Below, piece after piece: positions 25,367-34,790 of a stretch of 63,764 nt of DNA. A program made the position numbers and the translations under genes. The notes beneath the pieces are model-generated. The model saw only the letters and a program-made list of their open reading frames with translations. It searched no databases and was not told the origin of the DNA. The DNA lies in NCBI GenBank assembly GCA_949285145.1, contig CASDXQ010000011.1:1-63764 (forward strand). The letters run 5' to 3'. Each line of letters starts with the position of its first letter. Positions within the stretch are counted from its first letter, which is position 1. This stretch comes from an uncultured Spirochaetales bacterium. Lineage in GTDB: Bacteria; Spirochaetota; Spirochaetia; Sphaerochaetales; Sphaerochaetaceae.

Positions 25367-25903
25367 TCACTCCTGGCTAACAAGATAAACAGGTATCGAA
25401 TCTTCAACATTGATACAGATCTCATCATATTCCTCACTGAAAGTACCGAATTCCTGCTCATTTCCATCCACATTGACAATGTATAAGGCCTTTGAAGGCG
25501 TTATACGGTACTCCATCTCAATAGGCATTTCACCTTCCAATGATACAAGAACCTTATCCTCAGAAAGGAACACCATTGAGAAATCCGGAATCTCCGCTAT
25601 TATCATATCCATGATTCCCGTATCCTCAAGGATGGGATAATAATACTCCTTGCCAAGAAACGCGAGGGAGGGTTCCTCCATCATTGCAAGAGTGATAACA
25701 GGATCAATGGAACGCATCATATCCAGTTTGTATTACCGTCCAACTATTCTATCCACTTCAACTTTAGAAGTGATTATCTCATACGTCCCATCTTCATGGA
25801 GCAGAAGTGTCTGCCCTCCCCCAAGATCATATTCCGTAACGGAAGCAGAAACTGCTGAACAAATGAAACCAAGCAGAATTACCAGAGTTATAACTTTTCT
25901 CAT
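25367..25903 (-). pseudogene. Small exported protein, interrupted by TAA
   Basis: From the ATG at 25903 (preceded by GGGAGG) the frame encodes a signal peptide (MRKVITLVILLGFICSAVSA), then SVTEYDLGGGQTLLLHEDGTY and VEVDRIVGR, and stops at TAA 25733-25735. The same frame continues after the stop for 122 residues (YKLDMMRSIDPVITLAMM to VYLVSQE). One nonsense change therefore splits a protein of about 178 residues. I recognise no family; it looks like a small periplasmic protein. A separate short gene starting at 25720 is possible but has no ribosome site. Confidence 0.6.
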
Positions 25904-26041
25904 AGAGTCCCTCCCGTATAGAGAATTATATCATGATTTTTTATCAAGCTGTTTTCAGGTCAGATTTCTGCTTCTGGTTTCAAATTCCCTTTTTATAGAT
26001 CGTGTTACTCAAAATGCTTTTTTCGATTGCCATTAAGAGTA

Positions 26042-27529
26042 TCATTCATCTCCCTCAAACTCCTTCAATACAATCCATCTGCCGTTTTTATCAGCACCTT
26101 GTCTGCTTATATAGCCATTTTCTCTGAACCATAATATATCCCTGTCAATTGTTCTTTTTGAAATAGAGAGAATGGTAGATAGCATATCTGCTGTTATCTC
26201 TGGATTGATCCTAATCTGATTTATGATATAACTTCTACGTTCTCTTTTATTCCCAGGTTTATCAATAGGTTTTACATCGACAATTTCAGGTTTTACATCG
26301 ACAATTTTAGGATTTACATCGACAATACCTGATTTTACTCCGCCATGGTCAGGCTTTTCGTTACCACTGTAAGTGGTAATGTCTTTTGCAGGTTTACATC
26401 CTAGCGCTAGTTCAATGTTTTCATGTCTTGACCCCATTTTCAGGGTAACCATATCCGGCTGGATAGAGTATTTTGGTGTCGGATTTCCATTCGCTATACA
26501 TGAACTGATGATTTTCTGTATACCGGAACCAAAGCGTTCAACAAGACCTGCCCTGAAGAAGCCTACTGCGATATTGGGATTGAGCAATTTCGACTCATGC
26601 GACAAGTAAAGGGTTTCTTCCGTCCACCCCGAAGGGAAAATGCTTCTGTTGTAGATCCACATTTCGTATGGGGAAACTCTTATCGATATAGGCTGATCAG
26701 ACATGTAATTATTGTGCATTAAAGCGTTAAGGATACCTTCCCTCACAGCCTCCCTCGGATACGGAAGAGTCTCAACTCTTACGAGACCATCATACTCAAT
26801 GGTAGCATAGAAGTATTTCAGTACAAGTAACTCTTCTGCCTGTTTTGCAAGGGAAAGAAGAGATCCGTATAACTCATCCTGGTAGCGGAGCTGATTTTTC
26901 TCATTGAAATAGCCAAGCTTAATGTGAGCACCGCCGAAGAAGTACTCAGGATGTGGATGAAACAGTAAAATCGCAGCCCGTGTCAGTTTTCCGTTTTTGA
27001 TCAGTGACATCTTTTCAAGAAGCTCCCGTCTTGTAAGATTCCTGTCATATTCCGTAAGCCTCTTGTTTCTTATACCGTCATCAAGAAGCATTCTGAAACT
27101 ATTCTCATCAAGATCATCAATGTTAACATTCGGTTCAACAACAGCATCCCATGTGGCGGTACTTTTCCTGAGAATGAATTCAATGAGATTGTTTCCATCA
27201 ACCAGCTGAGTGGTAGACCCGACTCTGATATATATTTTCCCGTCAAAGAAGACAGGATGCTCCATTTTAGGAACTATGATTTCAAGATAGTCCTTTCCTT
27301 CTTAGTTTCTTGCAATAAGTGAAACAAGTATTCCCAGCTTGTTGCGGATTGTATTTGGTATATCTTCAATTCGTGCCTTTGCATTCTGGATGCCAACAAT
27401 ATTCCCATTGTCATCGATACCAACATAGAGTCTGCCTCCATCTGTATTAGCAAAAGCACAGATGGATTTCAGGTTCAAATCACTCCATGACTGTTTGAAT
27501 TCTATATTCTGATCTTCTCTTATTGTCAT
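26042..27529 (-). pseudogene. AlbA_2/ATP-binding transcriptional regulator, interrupted by TAA
   Basis: The first part (27529-27305) is a Schlafen-AlbA_2 domain: EFKQSWSDLNLKSICAFANT, GGRLYVGIDDNGNIVG and IPNTIRNKLGI. TAA follows at 27302-27304. In the same frame EGKDYLEIIVPKMEHPVFF continues into RVGSTTQLVDGNN, the long central region with PREAVREGILNALMHNNY (HATPase_c_4), and a C-terminal winged helix (ITADMLSTILSISKRTIDRD). Joined, it is a normal-length regulator of about 495 residues; one nonsense mutation breaks it. A run of three near-identical IVDVKPEIVDVKP-type repeats lies before the winged helix. Confidence 0.8.
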
Positions 27530-27895
27530 TGTAACCTCTTTTTCAAGCTTCAGGTTCAGCTTAAGCCATTCAAATCTTTATATGACTCATTATATATGAA
27601 GAAGCCTGTAAGAAAAACACCTTTTCTGTCGAACCAAAGAGATTATTAAGTGAATTCGGCAGACGCATCTGCCGAATTAAAAGTTTCTTTCTGCCAGCTT
27701 CAAATTCAATCATATGTCTAAATCCTTTACCATTACAGGTAGTCTATAATGAGAGAGCCGTAGCCCTCCAATTTATCCTCACTACAGAAAGAAAAGTGAA
27801 GATTGCTAAGACAGTGTCCCAGCCCTGCAAGGAAGAGATTATGAGCCGTCACAGTTGAACGGCAAATCTATTGCAATTATCAATGTATCAAACTT
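27530..27895. other. Gene-free stretch between the regulator and mcrC
   Basis: Some 366 bases with no supported gene. It contains the palindromic hairpin at 27653-27678. The segment 27730-27890 looks like worn coding sequence in places, but no frame is long enough to name. Confidence 0.4.
27653..27678 (-). terminator. Perfect 11-bp hairpin downstream of mcrC
   Basis: AATTCGGCAGA and TCTGCCGAATT around CGCA, an uninterrupted 11-bp stem. It lies about 220 bp past mcrC on its strand. No long T-run follows on the minus strand; AAAAG-TTTC lies on the plus side. It may be a terminator or a degraded element end. Confidence 0.4.
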
Positions 27896-28939
27896 CTAGA
27901 GAATTGTTTTTGCTATTAAGTCAAGCTGTTTTGAGATAGAGAAGAAATCTTTATTCAAATCCAGAGTCTTCACTGCAATCCCGTTTCCACTCATCTGGTA
28001 TGAAACATCCGGCTGTACTGACTCGTCCGTCCTGGCATAAAGAAGCATTCCGGAAACTATGCAATCCTTCTTCAATTCCGCTTCATTCTTGACATATGTG
28101 AAAATCTGATAAAGATTGCTGGAATGAAGGCTTTGCACTCCATATTGTGATTGCATTGTGTGAGTATAGTACTTGGCATCAATAATCAGAATCTTATTCC
28201 CACATGAAAGCATGATATCGCTCTGCATCACGGGAAGCAAAGTTCCTACTCCATCATCCAATGCCCATTCAATCTGAGATGAGGAGGTCTTTATCTCGGG
28301 ATGCTCTTTAATGTAGTACTCAAGAATAAACTTCTCATATAAGCGGCTCATTCTCTGCTCATCAATAAAGGAAACAAGCTTGTACTCTCCGTTTTCTGTG
28401 GTGAGTAGCATTCCTTCAATTATCAGCTGACAGAAACTGATAAGCATTCTGTAAGATCCTGAGTTCCGATGGAATCTTATCGAGTTCCACTTTATTGTTG
28501 TCGGATCAATTTCGTCTACCGTCGAGAAAAAAAGCATCTCTTTCTTCAGGTCTGCCTTATATTCATCATCGACTTCAGAATGACGAATAAGCAGCATGAC
28601 AGTTGTCTTCAGAATCTGATTCAGCAGATTGTTTTCAGTAAGCTCATCAAACTCACAGGTCAGCAACTGTTTTCTCGCTATAAGGTTCCTTGCTGTAGCC
28701 TGAATATCAATTTTGCCTCTGAGAGTCGGAAGATCTTCAGAGAGGAGTTGGTATTCCCGATAAAGTCCTTGTTTTATCTGGCGCCCGATTCCCTTTGAAA
28801 GAATTGCCGCAAACAGATTGTGAAGTTTATCGAATTCCTCAGTGGCTATGCTTTCATACTCTCCTTGATTCAGAGTCTGAAACGCATATGAGAGCATGTA
28901 ATAGATGTTCTTTATCAGAATGCTCTTGTCTTTAGTCAT
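27896..28939 (-). CDS. mcrC: McrC, nuclease subunit of the McrBC system
   Basis: A 347-residue endonuclease partner of the McrB GTPase in type IV restriction of modified DNA. NIYYMLSYAFQTLNQGEYES at the start, the middle region LPTLRGKIDI, and the catalytic PD-(D/E)xK core SDIMLSCGNKILIIDAKYY are characteristic. The ATG at 28939 overlaps the mcrB stop (ATGA), giving translational coupling; the longer reading from 28969 is inside mcrB. It is the last gene of the restriction operon. Confidence 0.9.
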   Translation of the reverse strand: MTKDKSILIKNIYYMLSYAFQTLNQGEYESIATEEFDKLHNLFAAILSKGIGRQIKQGLYREYQLLSEDLPTLRGKIDIQATARNLIARKQLLTCEFDELTENNLLNQILKTTVMLLIRHSEVDDEYKADLKKEMLFFSTVDEIDPTTIKWNSIRFHRNSGSYRMLISFCQLIIEGMLLTTENGEYKLVSFIDEQRMSRLYEKFILEYYIKEHPEIKTSSSQIEWALDDGVGTLLPVMQSDIMLSCGNKILIIDAKYYTHTMQSQYGVQSLHSSNLYQIFTYVKNEAELKKDCIVSGMLLYARTDESVQPDVSYQMSGNGIAVKTLDLNKDFFSISKQLDLIAKTIL

Positions 28940-31326
28940 TGAAAAACACCGCGAAGTATGTTTTCCCACTTCTGAAGTCGGGATGTATCATCAAACCAGT
29001 ATTCACTGAGCATAGGTAGAATGTCATATTCAACAACCGAGCGGAGCCATTCATCTGTACAGATATCACGGGAGCAGAAATAGCTGTGTCCTATGCAGAA
29101 ACCTTTACCAAGCGTCTTATCATTTGCGATCTCATAATTCAGTTCTTTGATTCTCATGATTAACTCATTAAGAGTCTCACTCTTCAGACTTTCCTGGTAA
29201 CTTATGAAACCTTCCGAATCGAATCCGGGTTCAAGATCGAAAAAGCTGAAACGACGGCGCAGTGCATAGTCTATCATTGCAAGGCTTCTGTCTGCCGTGT
29301 TCATCATACCGATGATGTAGAGATTCTTAGGAACAGAGAATGGAAGTCCATTATAGGCAAGAGTAGCCTTTGTTCCTCTGTAGTCATTCTCAATCAGCAT
29401 CAAGAGTTCACCGAAGATCTTGCTGAGATTCCCTCTGTTGATTTCATCGATTATGAAAAAGAAGTCCTTGTCCCCTTGGTTCGCTGCCTTCTGACAGAAC
29501 TTATAGAAAATACCATATTTCAGTTCAAAACCATTCTCAACAGGTTTGTAGCCCATCACGAAATCCTCATAGGAGTAGTTCTGGTGGAACTGGACAAACT
29601 CAATGCGGCTATCATCTTTTTCGCCCATTATGGAGTATGCAAGCCGTCTTGCAGTGAATGTTTTTCCAACTCCTGGGGCACCTTGAAGAATTATATTTTT
29701 CTTGTTCTTCAAAACAGCAGCCAATGCGTCATATTTCTCCTCAGACATATAGACTTCACCAAGGAAATCAGCCTTGGAATATGATTCAATTGCTTTATTC
29801 GTCTCTATGGGATTCTCTTCTCTGATCAGATCGATAATGAAATCATATTCTCCCGGAGAAAGCCTGAAGAGACTACCATTGGGATTCTGGAAGAATTCCA
29901 TCTTCTCAAGTTCCGGGCACTCCTTCAGAATTGCATAGTCGATTGGATTGGCAAGGCCTTCTGTTTTCTCAAAATAGATTTTCTGACCATCCTGTTCTCC
30001 TGTGATACGGCCAAGTGAAACAATTTGCTTTACAGGATTTGATTCATATCCAATAAGCTTGTCCCCGACTTTCACATCAAGAAAATTCTGAAAGATTCTT
30101 CTCTTGTTTCCTGCCTCATTGTATAGTGTATAAGACTGAGATTCTCCAACAGAAAGATCAGAAAAACTCCAAATCTTAGGATTTGCGTTAAGCCACCAGC
30201 ACTGAATTTTATTCTCATCATCTTTATCAGCTGCATACAGCTTGATATCTTTCAGATTTACCTTGGTAAGTGCTGAAGCAAGAGATTCTCGGAGCTTCCA
30301 TACGAAACTGCCCTCTTCATCTTTTTCTGCAGATCTGCCGATGTATAAGATCGGCCACCATTTCTGGTTATCCTGTCCATTGTTGTCAGGTTCGACTCCA
30401 GTTGATTCTGATACACGCTTAGCCAATGCCACCGATCCGGCCATGTAGAAATTCGGACTCTCTCCATACTTCACAGAGAGCTGCTTACACGAAGCCTCTC
30501 CCCCGTAATCCTTCATGCGTTTCATGATTTCAAGACTGCTCTCTGTAAACACAGATCTGTCCTGAAGAAGCCTGATCCAATCATCTTCTGATAGACCTGT
30601 ATCAAAATCTTCTCCGTACCAGACTATTCCGTTTTCCTGATTGTTCTGAGAGTAATATCTGCTGATGTAAAATCCGACATCGATTGTCAGTGTCTTTAAC
30701 TCCGGATCAGGATAACAGCTATCTGTTAGCTGAGACTGTAAAAGAGAAAAAAGATCTGTATCTTCTTTCAGACAGGCGCTGAGTTCATCATATAGATGAA
30801 GAAAGTTTCTCAGATTCTCTGCGTATGCACCTTTCTTGAACTTGTAGTCCGATTCAAGAACATCTGCGACAGCTTTTATTTCACCAAGCTTATAGATGTA
30901 ATACTTATCCGGATAACGAAGCCATAAATATGTCGTGATTGCATTCTCATACTGATAATGCTGAGCAGCTCCGTTACCATATTTCTCAAGAAGGATTGTT
31001 GATTCCAGTTTGAAGTTCTCAATTCTCTGTATTACATCAAGGCTTTCATCAAATAGTTCAATGAACATTGCCTTGACTTCTTCTGGAGCCACTTTCACAA
31101 AATCCAGCAGCATTCCTCTCGGATAATACTTTGCAGAAGTTAAAAGATTCTCTGTCTTGCTCAGGGAATTTCTCAACATTTCCGCAAAGTTAGGAGCATT
31201 GATTTCCCAGTTGTTCTGAAAACATTTGACAGCTTCCCACTTGTACTTCTCGTTGGGCCATTGCCGAGAAATGAAAACTTTCTTGTATTCAATGAGAACT
31301 TCTTTAAGTCGGTTTCTATCTATCAT
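28936..31326 (-). CDS. mcrB: McrB-type AAA+ GTPase with an internal EVE domain
   Basis: A 796-residue motor for McrC. The first 270 residues are an uncharacterised helical region; residues about 350-530 hold an EVE-like domain (KIQCWWLNANPKIW, then KVGDKLIGYESNPVKQIV), a reader of modified bases. The AAA+ GTPase follows: Walker A GAPGVGKTFTARRLA, Walker B FFFIIDEINRGN, and the McrB signature MNTADRS that sets GTP preference. EVE-McrB fusions are known in type IV systems that cut DNA with modified cytosine. It starts 9 bp after hsdR, linking type IV to type I restriction in one operon. Confidence 0.9.
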   Translation of the reverse strand: MIDRNRLKEVLIEYKKVFISRQWPNEKYKWEAVKCFQNNWEINAPNFAEMLRNSLSKTENLLTSAKYYPRGMLLDFVKVAPEEVKAMFIELFDESLDVIQRIENFKLESTILLEKYGNGAAQHYQYENAITTYLWLRYPDKYYIYKLGEIKAVADVLESDYKFKKGAYAENLRNFLHLYDELSACLKEDTDLFSLLQSQLTDSCYPDPELKTLTIDVGFYISRYYSQNNQENGIVWYGEDFDTGLSEDDWIRLLQDRSVFTESSLEIMKRMKDYGGEASCKQLSVKYGESPNFYMAGSVALAKRVSESTGVEPDNNGQDNQKWWPILYIGRSAEKDEEGSFVWKLRESLASALTKVNLKDIKLYAADKDDENKIQCWWLNANPKIWSFSDLSVGESQSYTLYNEAGNKRRIFQNFLDVKVGDKLIGYESNPVKQIVSLGRITGEQDGQKIYFEKTEGLANPIDYAILKECPELEKMEFFQNPNGSLFRLSPGEYDFIIDLIREENPIETNKAIESYSKADFLGEVYMSEEKYDALAAVLKNKKNIILQGAPGVGKTFTARRLAYSIMGEKDDSRIEFVQFHQNYSYEDFVMGYKPVENGFELKYGIFYKFCQKAANQGDKDFFFIIDEINRGNLSKIFGELLMLIENDYRGTKATLAYNGLPFSVPKNLYIIGMMNTADRSLAMIDYALRRRFSFFDLEPGFDSEGFISYQESLKSETLNELIMRIKELNYEIANDKTLGKGFCIGHSYFCSRDICTDEWLRSVVEYDILPMLSEYWFDDTSRLQKWENILRGVFQ

Positions 31327-31335
31327 ATGGCCTCC

Positions 31336-34305
31336 TTATGCTTCTCTCAGACTTTTGTAGATTTCTTCAGCAAAGATTCCAAGAACCTCTCTCTTTATTT
31401 CTGCATTGCTCAGAAGAAGAGAGAAGAAATCCTGATTCTGCTCCAGCCCCTCAATCAGTGCATTGTCGATATCATCAAAGTAGGAGAACTCGAAGTCCTT
31501 CTCAGTGTTATTCTTTGCACTGGTCTTGAGTTTCTCAGACTTCAGAAGAATGTCACGAATCTGAAGCATTGCCTTCACCGCCACATCATTGTCATATTCT
31601 TTTCCTGTACGACTGTTTATCTCTGCTATGATTTCTGAGAGCCGTTTTTCCTTTGCTTCTGTCAGACCAAACGTCTCTGCTGTTGGAAGCTTCACAACAG
31701 GTTTTGCAACGATGGAAGATTTAACATGTTCTTCAGCCTTTTTCTGCACAAAGTTCGTTGCCTGTATTTTTCCATCAAGATTGAAACCTCCGCCGGGATG
31801 CTTGATATCAATAAACGAAAGCAAATATGTGATGAAATTGTACTTCTTATACAACTCAATATCTTCGAAACAAGAAACTTGAAGCAGGAACTCATAGAAA
31901 CGGACAAAATGTCTCATCGTGACGACAATCTCCCGCTGCTTCAAAGACTCGTACTTTTCAATCATGTTTTTAGCTCTCTGAAGGTAGAATGTCATTTTCT
32001 TCTTATCCGATGCATTTGGATTCTTTTTATAGAAGAGTTCATTCGCCTTCTCTATGTCATCCGGATCAAGAACTGTGTAGGCGTCAATCTGTGCCTCAAG
32101 GTCATATATTGCAGTAGGTGTTACTGAATTTGAAAGAAGCGTAGTTGTATAGTAAGGAGCGAATGCTGAAATAATATCTTCATATGTATTCACAAAGTCC
32201 AAAATAAAGGTCTTTTTGTCGAATGGAGGACAGATTCTGTTCAACCTTGATAATGTCTGTACAGCAGCAACACCTTTCAGTTTCTTAAGAACATACATTG
32301 AACAGAGCTTCGGCTGGTCAAATCCCGTCTGGTATTTGTTTGCAACAAGAAGCACCTGATAGTCATCTTTATCGAACTCTCTTGTGAGCTTATCTTCCGA
32401 GAATCCATTCATTGATGCTTCTGTATATTCAGTATCATCGTCGGGAAGCTTCACCTTGCCGGAAAAGGCAACAAGCGCTTTGATATCGTTGTATCCCTTT
32501 TTCTTTGTATACTCTTCAAACGCCTGACGATACTTCACAGCTTCCTGCCTTGAGGCGGTAATGACCATAGCCTTTGCCATACCACCGAGCTCTGACATTA
32601 CAGTTGTTCTGAAGTGCTCAACGATAACTTCAACTCTCTGAGAGATATTTACATCGTGAAGTGCTACAAAACGTGCAATCTGGCGTTTTGCATCTGCTGT
32701 CTTGCACTTTGGGTCGTCCTCAATCTCTTTATTGATTTTACAGAAGGTATCATAGGTCGTATAATTCTGAAGCACATCAAGAATGAAGCCTTCCTCAATT
32801 GCCTGCTTCATCGAATATGTATGAAAAGCTTCTCTCTGCCCTTTTGTATTTATTTTTCCGAATAGCTGAATTGTCTTTGCTTTAGGAGTGGCAGTAAAGG
32901 CGAATATGGAAACATTCGGCTGTTTTCCATGACGCCGGATTTCATCTGAAATCATTTCCTCTGCATCTTCATAATCGGCAGCACTCTTACCCAGAGTCTT
33001 AGTAACAGCAGCCATATCCTTGCCTGCGGTAGAAGAATGAGCTTCATCAATGATCACAGCAAAATGCCTGGTCATCAAATCTGCGACATTATCGACAATA
33101 TATGGAAACTTCTGAATAGTTGTTGCAATGATTTTCGTATTTCCGTTCAGCGCCCTTGCCAAGTCTTCTGATGAGCATTTGGCATCCATTACACGGATAA
33201 GACCAGCCTTATGCTCAAGACTCATGATTGCCTTTTGAAGCTGTCTGTCAACCACAACACGATCCGTAATTATGATAATATTATCAAAAATGATTTTATT
33301 TTCAGAATCATGCAGGGATGCCAGACGATGAGCAAGCCATGCAATTGAATTTGTTTTACCGGACCCCGCACTGTGCTGGATGAGGTAGTTCTGTGATGTT
33401 CTGTTTTCTCTGACATCATCAAGGAGTTTCCTAATAACATCAAGCTGATGATAGCGGGGAAAGATAAGCGATTCAGACTTTATAGTCTTTCCTGTAATGT
33501 CATCTTTTTTCTCTTTCTTGCTGATGAACATGAACTTACTGATCAGGTCAAGAACAGTATCTTTCTGCAATATGTCATCCCACATATATGAAACACTGTA
33601 TCTGTCTTTGAAAATAGGATTTCCAGCTCCAGCATTCACACCTTCCCCATTGCCCATATTAAACGGAAGAAAGAATGTAGAATCACCTGCGAGTCTTGTA
33701 GTCATATAGACCTGCTCAAGATCCATAGCAAAGTTCACAAGACATCCTGCCTTGAACCAAAAGAGTCTGGTCTTTGGATTTCTTTCTTTACGGTATTGAT
33801 AGATTGCATCCTGATATGATTGACCTGCAGCATTGCACTTGAGCTCGAAAGACATGATAGCAAGTCCATTGAGGAAGATGACAATATCGATTCTCTCGTC
33901 GTCGCTTGCACAGACCTCCTCCATCACGGAGAAGATATTCTTCTCATACTTGGAAAGAAGCTCTTTGTTGAATGTCGTTGCAGGCTTCGTATACATCAGC
34001 GAAAGCTTCATGTTTGATATCTCAATGCCATGTTTCAGTACATCCAGAAGACTTCCAGAACCCTTTGTGGCTTCTCTGTTGATATAGTTGACAATCGTAT
34101 CTTCTAAATCTGACTTGTAAACCTTCCGAAGAGCATCCATCTCTTCAGGCTGAGTATCATTAAGAAACTTAAAGAGCATCTCCTTGTCCATAGCAAAGAA
34201 ACGATCAAAGGACGATGCTTTACGTTCAATATATCCAGTACTCTCATCTGTAAGCTTCCCTATTATGAATCTCTGATACTCTTTTTCTGAAAGGATGTTG
34301 TTCAT
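31336..34305 (-). CDS. hsdR: Type I restriction enzyme, motor/nuclease subunit
   Basis: A 989-residue HsdR. N-terminal nuclease: RIDIVIFLNGLAIMSFELKCNA with the catalytic Asp and ELK. Superfamily 2 translocase: HSAGSGKTNSIAWLAHRLAS (motif I), VIIDEAHSS (motif II), FAFTATPK (motif III), then KYQTGFDQPKL and QTLSRLNRICP (motifs V and VI). The C-terminal helical domain binds the methylase core. It overlaps the upstream membrane-protein gene by 4 bp and is followed by mcrB. Confidence 0.95.
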   Translation of the reverse strand: MNNILSEKEYQRFIIGKLTDESTGYIERKASSFDRFFAMDKEMLFKFLNDTQPEEMDALRKVYKSDLEDTIVNYINREATKGSGSLLDVLKHGIEISNMKLSLMYTKPATTFNKELLSKYEKNIFSVMEEVCASDDERIDIVIFLNGLAIMSFELKCNAAGQSYQDAIYQYRKERNPKTRLFWFKAGCLVNFAMDLEQVYMTTRLAGDSTFFLPFNMGNGEGVNAGAGNPIFKDRYSVSYMWDDILQKDTVLDLISKFMFISKKEKKDDITGKTIKSESLIFPRYHQLDVIRKLLDDVRENRTSQNYLIQHSAGSGKTNSIAWLAHRLASLHDSENKIIFDNIIIITDRVVVDRQLQKAIMSLEHKAGLIRVMDAKCSSEDLARALNGNTKIIATTIQKFPYIVDNVADLMTRHFAVIIDEAHSSTAGKDMAAVTKTLGKSAADYEDAEEMISDEIRRHGKQPNVSIFAFTATPKAKTIQLFGKINTKGQREAFHTYSMKQAIEEGFILDVLQNYTTYDTFCKINKEIEDDPKCKTADAKRQIARFVALHDVNISQRVEVIVEHFRTTVMSELGGMAKAMVITASRQEAVKYRQAFEEYTKKKGYNDIKALVAFSGKVKLPDDDTEYTEASMNGFSEDKLTREFDKDDYQVLLVANKYQTGFDQPKLCSMYVLKKLKGVAAVQTLSRLNRICPPFDKKTFILDFVNTYEDIISAFAPYYTTTLLSNSVTPTAIYDLEAQIDAYTVLDPDDIEKANELFYKKNPNASDKKKMTFYLQRAKNMIEKYESLKQREIVVTMRHFVRFYEFLLQVSCFEDIELYKKYNFITYLLSFIDIKHPGGGFNLDGKIQATNFVQKKAEEHVKSSIVAKPVVKLPTAETFGLTEAKEKRLSEIIAEINSRTGKEYDNDVAVKAMLQIRDILLKSEKLKTSAKNNTEKDFEFSYFDDIDNALIEGLEQNQDFFSLLLSNAEIKREVLGIFAEEIYKSLREA

Positions 34306-34790
34306 ATCTTCGACCTCGCTTGTCTCTTTATTTGCCGTTTTGTCTGCTTGTATATCTTTCCATTGGGTTCCATTGCCATAACAAAAACATCTTTCCCTGA
34401 AAGTTCCTGCTCTGTGCTTAATTCATATGGAACTTCAGCAACTTCATTCACATTTAGTATTCTACTATGCACATTAGGAGAGAGTTTATTAACTAATCGC
34501 TTCACCGTTCCGTCAGATGCTTTATATGCCAATCCAATAAAACTTAAGGATATAGGAACTCTTCCTAAATTGGTTGCTTCAATCTGGTACTTCAACGGAA
34601 TCAAATCCCCGCTACCTTGAAGAACACCATACACAATCTTGTATTCTAGCTTGAGCTTCTTCTTATAAGACAATCTTGATGTATGGATAGATACAAAAAC
34701 AGCAATTATTGAAATTAGAATTGTAAAGAAAGAAAGTATGGCTGAGATAAAACCTTGATTATCATTACAGAACTCAATGAATTCAGTCAT
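34302..34790 (-). CDS. Membrane-anchored accessory protein within the type I operon
   Basis: A 162-residue protein with one N-terminal membrane segment (AILSFFTILISIIAVFVSIH), a basic stop-transfer region (SYKKKLKLEYK), a soluble beta-rich domain (IEATNLGRVPISLSFIGLAY) and a very basic C-terminus (KQTKRQIKRQARSKI). I do not recognise a family. It overlaps hsdS (its start) and hsdR (its stop) by 4 bp each, so it is translated as part of the operon. The role is unknown; possibly it tethers the complex to the membrane or nucleoid. Confidence 0.65.
   Translation of the reverse strand: MTEFIEFCNDNQGFISAILSFFTILISIIAVFVSIHTSRLSYKKKLKLEYKIVYGVLQGSGDLIPLKYQIEATNLGRVPISLSFIGLAYKASDGTVKRLVNKLSPNVHSRILNVNEVAEVPYELSTEQELSGKDVFVMAMEPNGKIYKQTKRQIKRQARSKI

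Noticed and set aside
289-27304. Stop-codon reassignment as the reason for the three interrupted genes
   Set aside because: Both TAG and TAA end many intact genes in this window, so recoding is not supported; pseudogenes are simpler.
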